This document shows, in pieces, positions 23,000-34,110 of a DNA stretch of 64,000 nt. Within the stretch, counting starts at the first letter, position 1. The number at the start of each line of letters is the position of its first letter. A program made the position numbers and the translations under genes. The stretch is from contig NC_081820.1 of assembly GCF_030704535.1 (NCBI RefSeq), forward strand, positions 16,793,501 to 16,857,500, in the 5' to 3' direction. The stretch is from Vitis vinifera. Taxonomy: Eukaryota > Streptophyta > Magnoliopsida > Vitales > Vitaceae. The notes under the pieces were generated by a model, which did not search any database, was not told where the DNA came from, and worked only from the letters and a program-made list of their open reading frames with translations.

Positions 23000-23960
23000 A
23001 TATTTACTATTGGACGAGGCGTTGAAGCTCAGTCTCTTGAGTAATACTGAGTCCCCCAATGATACCATCCGATGGTGCTTGTGGCTCCAATGCCCTCACG
23101 AAGTAACCTGTCAAGCTCAAGGTGTACGGGCGAACAGGATAATCAAACGATGTGTGAGTTAGCCGAACCCTCACCCTCTCCTTGCGCAATCGCACCATAT
23201 ATCGATAATCGGCCTCAGTGGGAATGAATCAGAGTCTGAATGGTACATCGTGATCCGGGAAAGCCATGAACTCACTAGGCCCGTGCTAATGTCGCCCCAA
23301 ACCTATGCCGGGAAGATAATACATGCCCATCATCATGTCGAGCACCACCGTGCTACTGTGCTGATCAAATGACATGGCCACAAAGTCTCGACATAAATCC
23401 TCTATCTCTAGGGTCTGCACCTCGTCGAATGTGAATCCGGTCAAGAGTAGGTCGTCATCACTGTGACTGATCTAAAGTATCGGCTCGGCAGAAATATACA
23501 TGTCTCCCACGGACTGCACTACGACGACCTAGCCATCATGAATGAACTTCACCTTCTAATGAAGGGAATAAGGAATGGTCCCAGCTCTGTGGATCCAAGG
23601 TCAACCCAAAAGTAGGTTAAAGGATGCAGGAATCCTCAAAACATGGAATATAGCAACAAATGTAGCTGGACCTATCAGTAGCTCAATCTCCAAGGTGCCC
23701 ATAACCTCCCTCCATGTACTGTCGTATGCTCAAACGGTCTGAGTAGAGGGACCAAAATCAGAAGGTGCATAGCTAAGGGCGATGGTAGTGGCCAGAGGAC
23801 AAACGTTCAGGGCCGAGCCATTGTCCAAAAGGACAGATGGGACTCAACGACCTGAACAACCAATAGATATATAAAGGGGACGAGTGTGGCTCGAGCCCTC
23901 CGATGGCAAGTCGTCATCAGAGAATACGATGCATGTGGCTCTACCAACTGTCACCATATG
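23000..23960 (-). pseudogene. Retrotransposon protease and downstream linker, decayed
   Basis: Minus-strand translation across several broken frames shows the aspartic-protease active-site motif VLLDNGSALNVCP (about 23,796-23,835), then IELLIGPATFVA, FHVLRIPASFNLLLG and PWIH. The linker segments FDEVQTLEIEDLCRDF, SSTVVLDMMMGMYYLPG and IPTEADYRYMVRLRKERV follow. The D-N-G-S form of the active site is common in plant Ty3/gypsy elements. Frameshifts and at least one stop interrupt the frame. Confidence 0.8.
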
Positions 23961-24249
23961 AATCAATCCCTCAAGAGTAGTAGTGGTCTCAACTCTAATC
24001 TTGCTCAAGACTCAAATCAATGCATCTCGGTGAGTACTAAAAGATGCCAACAAACTCCAGATAGAAATGCGAGCTTGAGTGCTTTATAACTGCCTCAAAA
24101 TCTCATCATCCTCCCTCCTGACCTTCTCTTGGGATGACGTCACCTCCAAGGGTCTAACGGCTGTGGGGGGCTGCTGTTGTACCACCCTGCCCCCGCGGAT
24201 AACATACTGTACATTAGAAGTGTGAACATCATCAACATGCGGAACCTGA

Positions 24250-26023
24250 ACCTCATCGACATCTGGAAGCAAAAAACAAAAGGCGTCTGAACACTGTAAT
24301 GCGGGAAAGCTGAACATTATAATGCGGGAAAGTCAGTGGCTCAACAGTGGTCGTCTGTACTAATGCCGCCTTGAGAACTAATCTGAAATGAACGAGCATC
24401 CGAGGCCCCAAAGTCACTCCGCTCATCTCACAAATCCCATCTGACACTATGGGCTCTGCCTCAGAATCATCCCAGCTAAGGATACGAATATGATCATCAA
24501 ACTCAACAAAATCGATGGAGTGCATGCTATTGGCCGGAAGGGGAACCGCATGAGTAGTATGAGCCGGTAATGGGTTCATGGTTACACTTGGATGACCCAA
24601 GTGAACCAAACCCTAGTCGATCAGATCCTGGATGGCATGCGTGAGAGCGGTACAACGATCGGTCTCATGTCTAGGCCCCTGATGGTATGCACAGTCCAAA
24701 TCCATCCTGAACTGAGGTGAAATAGGCTGGGGTGGTGACTTAGGAGTGAGAGCAGTCAATTACTCGGCCTCTATAAGCTTCCGAAGAGCCTGACTCAACA
24801 GCATGCCCAACCGTGAGAATTGTCTCTATGTCCTCAAAGCGAATGGAGCAGAAGTCTGCTGAGCTCTAGGTCTAGGATAGGGCGTCGTAGGTCTCGCGAC
24901 GAACTGAGCAGCATAGCATGGTTGTCCCATGGCCGTATATGAGACAAGTGGTCTCTCAATGCCCTGGATGGCATAGTAAGGCAAAGCTAGTGTCTGAGGC
25001 ATGTAAGTTTGATCATAAGTCGGACGAGGTGCTCGTGACCTGTACTGATGAGGCACATAAGAAGGATGAGTCCCGGGAAGCTGTGGAACTAGCTTATGGC
25101 ACCTAGGAGGCCTCTGATTGGAAGAACTGATGGCGCTCACATCAACTGACCTCTGTCCTCCGAATGGTTTCTTCCCCTTAACATCACTAGGGGAAGAATC
25201 TGACCACAATCCTCTCGAGATGTCGTCCTCGACATCATATAAAGCCAAAACCAGAGAACCGAAATTTGTGAATGGTACCCCAACCACATGCCTGGAAATC
25301 CTAAGCTGTAGGCTCCTCAAAACCATCTGTATCTGATCTCTCTGAAGGCCTATCAATGATCTCAGCAATCTTCCCGCGTCAGCGGGAAATGAATGACGAA
25401 ATGGACTCATCTATCCTTTGTCTCAGAGCCTCGAGCTCTTTCCTCGATACATCTACGATAGTGTTAAATGAAAACTATCGTAAGAACTCCTGGGCCAAGT
25501 CGTCCTATGTCCGGAGTCATGAGGACTCCAAGGATGCAAACCAGTGTTGGGTCGTCCCACTCAGAGATAGTGGGAATAAAGTGATCATCTGTGACTCATC
25601 TAATTCGTGTGCTCTCATCACTGTGCTGTAGAGTCTAAGGTGGATGTGAGGACAACCAATGCCCGTGTACCTCTCAATGTTGGGCATCATGAACTTAGCC
25701 GACAAACTGGCCACCGGCATACCCTCGAGATCATCTCAAACAGCGGAGCAATTAGATACTCTCAACTGTCTCATGGGCTGCTCAATACGGTCCATACGTG
25801 CATGAGCGTCATCAACGACTGTGGTTTGAACGACTACAGGTGGAGTAACCTCATAATGCCCATGCAATACATAAGGTGAGGCTTGAGGCACTGTCGAAAC
25901 AGGTGGTGGCGGTAGAGGTGGTAACGAATCATGAAGTGTCTCATCCTGAACTACTAGCGATCTGCTCTGCTGGTTGCCAATCTCCTGCCTGAGACTAACC
26001 AGAGCCTCCTGGATAGAAGCCAT
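24250..26023 (-). pseudogene. Retrotransposon gag, decayed
   Basis: The N-terminal frame starts at 26,023 (MASIQEALVSLRQEIGNQQS) and breaks before the capsid-like block MPNIERYTGIGCPHIHLRLY, MITLFPLSLSGTTQHWF (25,517-25,720). It resumes as DRPSERDQIQMVLRSLQ, DISRGLWSDSSPSD and a Pro/Tyr-rich region (24,826-25,410). Near 24,650-24,720 lies a C-x2-H-x4-H-x4-C zinc-binding motif (CAYHQGPRHETDRC), the form I associate with Tat-type elements, followed by a premature stop. Frameshifts and stops make it non-functional as one polyprotein. Confidence 0.88.
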
Positions 26024-27473
26024 GGTGGCCGTAAACTAATCAAATGTAATGACCTGCTGATCCATACTCGATCTCTCTAAAAATCGAACCAATCTCCCCT
26101 TTACTCTGATCCAAGAAGGTAAATCCAGACTGAGAACAAAGATCTGATCCTACAAAGCATGAAGAAATGAATAAGGATATGGCCTGGGGAAAACATGGAA
26201 GAAATGATAACCTAAACGGAAACAAGCAAGGTATCCAAGTGAAGACGGACTGTCTGACCGTATTCAAACTCATACTGATTTTCGTGCACTCTCAATTGGA
26301 GACTAAAGAAGGAGTATCGGAATCCAAATTGTGACTATAGAGGCTCTGAAAGCCCTCGGATGCACCCACGTGTAGAAAGCGAGTCCTAATCGAAGGATCT
26401 ACGGCTCAACCTACAAGGTCAAGGTGGCTCTAAAAGGATAAGGGTGGACTTTAAAAGATCCCTAGCAGAAGCGATCATAGCCTCCGGTGGTACGCAACCT
26501 CCTGCATGCCTCCGAAGAGATGAAGCGCTTCCATGCAAGGTGGTCCTCACCTCCACACATGCACTACCTCGACATCCCAGGGGGTTTCCTATGGTGAAAC
26601 CTCTCGAACTCTCAATGCTCAATGGTCAATTAGAGTGCATAGTGAACGGTGTGGGTGCATCCGAAAACCCTAGGAAACTAAAACAAAAAAGGAAACACAC
26701 CGACCACACAAATATCCACGAAACCTAGCTTAAGACTATACAGGTTTTCAATGATCGGACTCCAATCGACATCAAAGTGTCGGTCACCTCCAGAATGCTC
26801 CCAAACATCGGTATAGCCCGTCGCTAGACCCTACTCCTAATCTCTAGCTCGGTCATAATAACAAGCACACAAAAGGCCTCACACTTGCAATAGTGAGAAC
26901 CGGAATGAAAGGAATGACCAAGACCAAGAGAGTTGGAGGTAAGTGGATAGATGTGCGGCTCACATGGACAGGCAACATGCAATCATGTAGAAGGAGGACA
27001 GTCATGCAACATGCAGTCAAGCAGAGTATAGGATATATCACTCAGGTCCACATACAAACTATGACAATCAGATGAAAAGTGATACAGACATCATGCTCGA
27101 AGATGATCGAGATAATATACGAGCAAGGGAATCAATATGTCGAATCAAACGGTATATAAAAATTAATCTATACATGCAAGACGATCAGAACAATCATGGC
27201 AAAAACCAGAATCACTACGCTAAGCAAAGCAAGATAAGCAAACGATGTAATCAGCATGTCAAGTATCTTAAACAAATATATCAATGAAGCGCAAAAAGAA
27301 ATACTATATTAGAATCCTCAATCAAGACGATCAACAAACACGATCAACATGTTAATGTCCAAAGTGAAAACTCAGGAGCTCTCAATATGCAATCAAAAGA
27401 CAAGTACCCATTGATCGACTCATCAAACGCCACATTTGCTTCATCTTAGGTTCAAGTTTGACCCTCTTTCGAT

Positions 27474-27492
27474 CCCCAGTGGAGTCGTCATT
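27474..27492 (-). promoter_or_regulatory. Candidate primer-binding site
   Basis: Immediately inside the 5' LTR, the sense strand reads TGACGACTCCACTGGGGA. It resembles the TGGCGACTC.GCTGGGGA site that I recall as complementary to an arginine tRNA 3' end in Ogre/Tat-type elements, with a G-to-A change near the start. Its position, two or three bases from the LTR end, is as expected. Confidence 0.65.
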
Positions 27493-28414
27493 TTGTGGAC
27501 CCCGCATTTTGGCTCATGCGTTTTCCACTTGATGACGAGCTCGATTTTGATTTGAAAATGATTTTATTTATTAAAAAAAATGACTTGGAGTCGCCACTTA
27601 TTTTTGTTTCATTTTTAAAAGGGTAAACAAAATAAGAAAGAAAACCCTAAGTGTGACTCCTTATTTTGGAAAATGTGGTCTATGAAAAATCGGATCGGGC
27701 TCGAGGGTCAGGTTACTTATCGAGAAGGTACAGTAAAGACCGTAGCACCCCTCTAAGTCTCTAAAGTCGGGTCTCTACTAATTAAAATGAAGCTAACGTG
27801 GCAATCAATAAGAAAATCGATGAATACTCAAATCAATCATGCACATATAGGAATCGAAACATGCACATAAAATGACCAAAATGGGAATGGATGCGTACCT
27901 GGGCCACAATGAGCAATTTGCTATCATAAAAATGCGGTCAGTGTACAATAAAGAGCACAAAACATATCACATGCATCACCAAACAGAAATTAAAACTATT
28001 CAAAAGAAAACTAAATTTTTGAAATTCGTTTGAAAATTGGAGTCTTATGGATTATTTGAAAATTGGAGCTTTAAAGACTATTTGAAAATTGGATTTTTAG
28101 AAATTCAATGTAAAAATGAGAATTTTAGAAATTAAATTTGAAAGAAAATGGAATTTTGAAAACTATTTGAGAGTTTGGTGATTTTAAATAAAGGGATAAA
28201 TGAATAAATAAATGAATGAAATAATAATAATGACGAAATAAAACGATTGGATAAATAATTGCGGAAGTTAGGATTTCGGAAATTGAAAATTGAACTTAGG
28301 GATTGGAAATTTAAAAAATTATTTAGAGATGGAATTTTAAATATATGAATAAGTGAATAAATGAATGAATGGGATGATAATAATAATAACGAAAATAATC
28401 ATTAAGCAACTGAA

Positions 28415-29410
28415 TGTGAATAGTGGAATTTTTTATATTGGGAATTAAATTTGGAAGTCGGATTTTTGAAGAACTAAACTTTAACGATTGAGATTTTTTT
28501 AAATAAATATGGAATAATAATAATAATTAACAAAAATGATATTTAAATGAATGAAAGTGAATAGTGGAATTTTTTATATTGAAAATTAAATTTGGAAGTC
28601 AGATTTTTGAATAATTGAACTTTAATGATTGAGATTTTTAAAAGAAATAAATAAATAAATGTGGAATAATAATAATAATTAACAAAAATTATGTTTAAAC
28701 AAATGAAAATGAATAGTGAAATTTTTTAGATTGAAAAATTAAATTTGGAAGCCGGATTTTTGAAGAATTGAACTTTAATGATCGAGATTTTTAAAAGAAA
28801 TAAATAAATAAATATGGAATAATTATTAATAATTAACAAAAATGATATTTAAACGAATGAAAGTGAATAGTAGAATTTTTTGAGATTGAAAATTAAATTT
28901 AGAAGTTGGATTTTTGAAGAATTGAACTTTAATGATTGAGATTTTTAAAAGAAATAAATAAATAAATGTGGAATAATAATAATGATTAATAAAAATGATG
29001 TTTAAACGAATGAAAATGAATAGTGAAATTTTTTAGATTGAAAAATTAAATTTGGAAGCCGGATTTTTGAAGAATTGAACTTTAATGATCGAGATTTTTA
29101 AAAGAAATAAATAAATAAATATGGAATAATTATTAATAATTAACAAAAATGATATTTAAACGAATGAAAGTGAATAGTAGAATTTTTTGAGATTGAAAAT
29201 TAAATTTAGAAGTTGGATTTTTGAAGAATTGAACTTTAATGATCGAGATTTTTAAAAGAAATAAATAAATAAATAAATAAATAAATATGAAATAATATTA
29301 ATAATTAACAAAAATTATATTTAAACAAATGAAAGTGAATAACAGAATTTTTGAAATTGGAAATCAAGTTCGGAAATTGGAAAGTTGGAGAATTGGATTT
29401 TAATATCATA
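28415..29410. repeat. ~153-bp minisatellite in the 5' LTR
   Basis: The same unit as at 13,820-14,840, about seven imperfect copies. Two neighbouring units near 28,706-28,860 and 29,010-29,160 are unusually alike, suggesting local homogenisation after insertion. Confidence 0.88.
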
Positions 29411-29538
29411 ATATGAAAGCGCAAATGAATAAATAAATAAAATGATGAGTGGTGATGGACTGCATGCCAAGGTGGCCATGCGAAGTGTGGGCCCCGGGTT
29501 GATTGTGAAGGCTTCCCATCAAAAATTGTAAGATCCTA

Positions 29539-30310
29539 CTATCCATTAAAAGGTTGAAAGGGAAGTGTGAGCTAATCAAGGAAGGTGGTCACTGGCGTGG
29601 CAAACCTAGGCTCATATGCAAAGTCGTGCAATTCACAACCTACTCCATTGCTACTGCTACTGCCGCTGCTCCCACTAAGGAAAGGACATGGAGGAATCCA
29701 TTGCCAAGTCTTTCCATAGATGTTAAACAACAATGCATTGTCTGAACCTCAAATCATAATGGCAACAAGCTCTCCATGACCTACATAGTCAAACCCTTAG
29801 CTGCTTTCAACCTCTGCAAATTGAAGGTAGAGTTGTTGTGGCATTCTCTCAATCTCCACCCATGTTGTTCCAAAAGCTTGCAAACCCCAAATCCTCAAGC
29901 TTTTTGGGCACATTAAGCTTGCTATTCTCCACTGTTGCAACTATAATGAGTCTCCCTCTACTCTCCACCAAGCTTGGGGACCGGATAAATCTTCTCATTG
30001 GAGCTTGAATCCTCCACCAATTGTTGGCTGCTATGTCATATGCCAAAACACTGAATGGGTTGTAGTTCATGCAGTAGAATCTCCCTTGGATGTGAACCAT
30101 TCGCCCGTATTCAAGGCTGCAAAGCCTTGGTAGAGAAGAAGTGGTGCCCCATATTGAATAGAACCCACCCCCATCAATGTGAAAGCTTTCTGTGGTCAGA
30201 TTCTTGACCACATATGGAGAAATCAAATCATCTTCAGCAACAACTACGTCTATGGATGAAGGAGTGACTGTTAAGCCAATGGACGGGAAGAGATGAGGTC
30301 TCAGGGTGGG
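29539..30310 (-). pseudogene. UFO: Captured UFO fragment in the 5' LTR
   Basis: Second copy of the UFO C-terminal fragment, ending at the same stop codon (29,539-29,541). It keeps blocks such as SLPRLCSLEYGRMVHIQGRF, YCMNYNPFSVLAYDIA, WWRIQAPMRRF and VESRGRLIIVATVENSKLNV. It shares with the other LTR the one-base insertion after LNVPK and the TAA after AEVE. In several places it is closer to the expected protein (for example QAPMRRF), so the two copies have decayed independently since insertion. Confidence 0.88.
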
Positions 30311-30499
30311 AAGGATAGGTATAAAGGTGAAACAATATGCATGAAGGATGGAGGTGCGAGACTAGAAATAGGTTAGTGAGATGGTTGGAGTATAGGTATG
30401 AAGGGCACGTGGTGTTAAAAAGAAAGGTGATATGCATGGGAGGTTATGAAAGACAAGTATGGAAATAGGTATGAGAAGGTAGGCAATGAGCTTGGGTGT

Positions 30500-30572
30500 G
30501 GGTTTGCATTTCCAAAATCCACCATGAAGGAAGACAAGCTCAATCTCTGGTCCACTTCGGAACACCGGGGTA
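30500..30572 (-). pseudogene. IYO: Residual MINIYO fragment in the 5' LTR
   Basis: Only [20 protein letters not shown] remains before the internal deletion. The adjoining residues come from the sequence on the far side of the deletion. It shows that the ABCE1-MINIYO join existed in the parent element. Confidence 0.72.
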
Positions 30573-30775
30573 GTAGATTTTCCAATACCATTAGTTCCAA
30601 CCAAACCTAGAACTTGACCTGACCTGGGCACTGGTAGTCCCTGCAATTTAAAAGCGCTTGGTCCATAACGGTGAGTGGTATCTTTATCCAAATATTTTGG
30701 AAGATTGATGATCTGAAGTGCTTCAAATGGGCATTTCTTGACGCAAATACCACATCCAATGCATACCATGTATGA
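30572..30775 (-). pseudogene. ABCE1: Captured ABCE1/RLI fragment in the 5' LTR
   Basis: Same extent as the other copy: C-x2-C-x2-C-x3-C-P iron-sulfur motif (CIGCGICVKKCPFEA), [35 protein letters not shown]. The Walker A motif is intact here. Homology ends at the same base as in the 3' LTR, where MINIYO begins. Confidence 0.88.
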
Positions 30776-31623
30776 ATACCAAGAGCAGGGGAAAATGGCA
30801 AAACAGAGTACAGATAATTGAAACAAAGTGAACCCATACAAGCCTCATGTCATGCACCAATCACTGAGCTCAGATGAAGGTGAGTGAAATCAACAGATTT
30901 TAAACAAGAACACAAGTATTATTCAAACATTTTATAGGAGAGTTACAGCATAGACAAATCATGCTCAAATAGAACTAAAGGAAATGAGACATGAATCAAC
31001 TATAACTAAAATCACAGCAACCAAGAGATCAACAACAAGTCTGTGGCCTATGATCATCCACACCCAAACCAACAACAAATTATACTCAAAATCAACAATA
31101 ACAAAGAAGGAAAGCGGAGAAATCCAAAGTAAAGAAATCCATAGTGGCTATACCTGAACTTCTCAAGCAATGCTTACTCAGCTTCCCGTATTTTCTCTTC
31201 TTCCCTAGATCAAAAAACCCCTTCCTCTTCTACTTTGCTTCTGTTTTTCCTCTCAAAACTAACTCCCAAAAAAAAAAAACATCTGCTCTCACCCCCTAGC
31301 TAAAGGAAAAAAATCTCAGTTAAATATCTTCTCCCCTATTCCTCTCTTTTCCCGTAAGCCATTACCCACTCCCACTGTGCATTACTTAGCAAGTGTGTCA
31401 TCTTCACCCACCACCATGGGTGAGCCATGCTCTTGGTCGTGTCCATGCAGCTGGTCTTTCTCCAAAAAGACCCCTCCTCCCCACCCTACTTAAAAAATGG
31501 AAAAAATTCCACTCTCTCGGGTGGTCATGAAATGCCTTTTGTTTCAACTTATAAAAATAGTAATAATAGAACAATAACAACAAGCCATTAACACTTGGCT
31601 TGAAAAGAGGGGTCTACAGTATA

Positions 31624-33588
31624 GTATAATGAGCTCTACATAACTCAACATTTTGTTTATAGATTAATATGTTACCGATTAAATTATATTAAGATGTAAT
31701 CACATATGCTATAATGCAATAAATCAATCTACTAGGAAAAATGTATAAGATTAGCTCCACAAAACTCAAATATTTCTTATAAACTAATCTATTACTTAAT
31801 AGTCTTTATAGTGCATGTTTTCCTATAGACTAACTAATATAATTATTTGATTTTTTTTTTATGTTTTAAAATATTATTGACCATAATTAGAAAAAGAGCA
31901 TAGGTATATTTTCATTTTCTTTAATTTCATTCAACTTTTCAAATTTAAACAAAAATATGTTATTATAAAAATAACTTTACATCCTTCCCCGACATTAATT
32001 CATTAATTTCCTCCTAAATGAATAATTCTAAAAAAATGCTAATAAAATGTCTTGGAATTCTACTAGACATTTGTTAATAAGTAGACAAGATGCTCATGAC
32101 TATCATCTCTACAGGTCATAGTGCAACAACCACTTATCCTAGAGCATCACGTATCCCCATTGTCATAATCTTTCACTGACCAATGTGATGCAACCACCTT
32201 TAAATTTTAAGAAAAATGTTAAATTTTAATTTTTAGCATATTATTTTATTGTGTTAGAAATCCAAATAAAATTATTTTTATTATTTTTTTAGTATTATTA
32301 ATTATTTAGAAAATCATTTTTAAAAATATCAATATCTTGTGTTGGAGTGTGGGATCGAGGTCTTTTTTTGCAAAAGTGTTGTAATATGAAAGCATTTTTC
32401 ATCCCTATTACTTATACTGAAGCATCCTACATCCCTGTTGTCATCATCTCCACAGCCACAATGTAGCTATCACCTCCATTAGATCAGTTGTATTTGCATC
32501 AACTTCAATTGGAGCCACCTCCACCATCATCATTCATCTATCTTATACTGCTAAAGTTTTGGTTAGTATATGGTAAATTATATTCATGATACTAGGAATA
32601 GGGATCTTATCTATTATTAGTTGGGACATTCACGTATAACATAAAAATGATGTAGGCATTTGGTGCACCACTCTCCCAAGGAAGGTAATGCATCGAGCCC
32701 CATAGAAAGAGATGTGTTCATCCTCGTTCGCATTATCATTGTAGTAAATGATGCAACACCTAGTGATAATGAATTGTCTTTTTATATATTAATACAAAAA
32801 ACGTTATCACAAAAGAAAAAAAAAATAGTTTTGGTGAGAGAAGGAATCAACACAATGAACATATCATCGAATAGGGTGTCTTGTCCACTAATCGCTTTAT
32901 TTCAAAGCTCACAACTCTTTGTAATTATTTCAACTTTGATTTTATTTTATTTTTAAATCAAGAGTCATATTTCATTTTATATTTATTAAGGTTAAAGTTT
33001 ATATTATATAAGTTATTTCATGTTAAACTAGTTTTATGCTAAAATAAATATTGTTGTAAAATAGTTTTATTAGTTAACTATTTATTGTATTTTAATCTTA
33101 TTTTCTTTTAAATTAAATTAGTGGATATGAATCTTCATGACATTTCAAAATGTTTTGGATTTTGGCTCAACATAGAACCATTAATTAAATAAAATTGGAT
33201 TAGGTGTGCGATTCATGTGCACTACAATTCAATAAGTTGATTTATAGGTAAAAATGTGTAGTATAATTAACTCTACATAACTCAACAATTTTTTTATAGA
33301 TTAATACGTTACCAATTAAATTATATTAAGCATGCGACCATATGTACTACAGTGTAATAGATCATTCTACATGAAAAAATGTTTAATATAATTAGTTTCA
33401 CATAACTCAAATATTTCTTATAAACTAATCTATTACCAAGTAGTCTTTGTAGCCCATGTTTTCCTATACACTAATTAATATAATTATATTTTTCTTTTTA
33501 TGTTTTAAAATATTATTGACCATAATTAGAAAAATAATGTAGATATATTTTCATTTTCTTTAATTTCATTCAACTTTTCAAATTTAGT

Positions 33589-33642
<54 letters not shown>

Positions 33643-34110
33643 ATAAAAATAATTTTACATGTTTTCCTGTCATTAATTTGTTAACTTCCTCCTAAATGAA
33701 TTATATTTTAAAAAAATGCCAATACAAACCAAACATTTGCTAATAAATAGACATGATCTCCATTACTATCATTTCCACGGGTCACAATGCAACAACTACT
33801 TGTCCTAAAGCATCATATATCCCAATTGTCATCATCTCCATAAGCCAATGTGGAGCAACCATAAGAAAAATGTTAAATTTTAATTTTTATCATATTATTT
33901 TATTGTATTAAAAATTCAAATAAAATTATTTTTATTATTTTTAATATTATTTATTATTTAGAAAATCATTTTAGAAAATATCAGTATCTCATGTTGGAGT
34001 GCAGGATGAGCCCTTTTTGGAAGAAACAAAATGCAGTAATATTAAAGCATCCTACATCTCCATTACTTGTACTGAAGTATCCTACAATCCATATGTTGTT
34101 TTTTTTGTAC
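31624..34110. repeat. Remainder of the split copy and complete second copy of a ~1.65-kb tandem duplication
   Basis: 31,624-32,510 completes the copy interrupted by the retrotransposon, and about 32,510-34,110 is the second copy. For example, GTTGGAGTG near 32,341 recurs near 33,993, and CTCTACATAACTCAACA near 31,635 recurs near 33,270. Divergence is considerable, with many small indels. Frames such as 32,660-32,956 carry no domain signature. The original nature of the unit is unknown. Confidence 0.78.
33590..33639. repeat. (AT)n microsatellite
   Basis: About 24 uninterrupted AT dinucleotides inside the second tandem copy; the first copy lacks this run, so it expanded after the duplication. 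Confidence 0.95.

Larger units (their letters stand above)
27494..31618 (-). repeat. 5' LTR (4,125 bp) of the retrotransposon
   Basis: Direct repeat of 12,925-17,798 with the same termini. It carries the same minisatellite (about 28,415-29,410), UFO and ABCE1 fragments, but lacks ~770 bp present in the partner. Here the sequence jumps from GAGCTTGGGTGTGGGTTTGC to ATTTCCAAAATCCACC at about 30,500. Because the first ~70 bp of the MINIYO piece remain at the junction, this LTR suffered a deletion rather than the other gaining an insertion. Confidence 0.93.
12920..31623 (-). mobile_element. Non-autonomous Ty3/gypsy LTR retrotransposon with captured host-gene fragments
   Basis: An 18,694-bp element (12,925-31,618) is flanked by a 5-bp direct repeat GTATA (12,920-12,924 and 31,619-31,623). 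Two long direct repeats (LTRs) begin TGTGGACCC and end GGGGTCTACA on the plus strand, giving TG...CA termini. All coding remains and the primer-binding-site position are in minus orientation. The sense order is 5' LTR (27,494-31,618), primer-binding site, gag, protease, integrase C-terminus, a ~4.8-kb non-coding tail rich in minisatellites, and 3' LTR (12,925-17,798). Reverse transcriptase, RNase H and the integrase core are missing. The gag zinc motif C-x2-H-x4-H-x4-C, the arginine-tRNA-like primer site and the very long LTRs suggest the Tat/Ogre branch of Ty3/gypsy; this lineage call is inference. By eye the two LTRs differ by several percent, so the insertion is not recent. Confidence 0.93.

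Noticed and set aside
22859..23162. Plus-strand frames over the pol scar
   Set aside because: They are antisense to the integrase and linker remnants and have no independent support.
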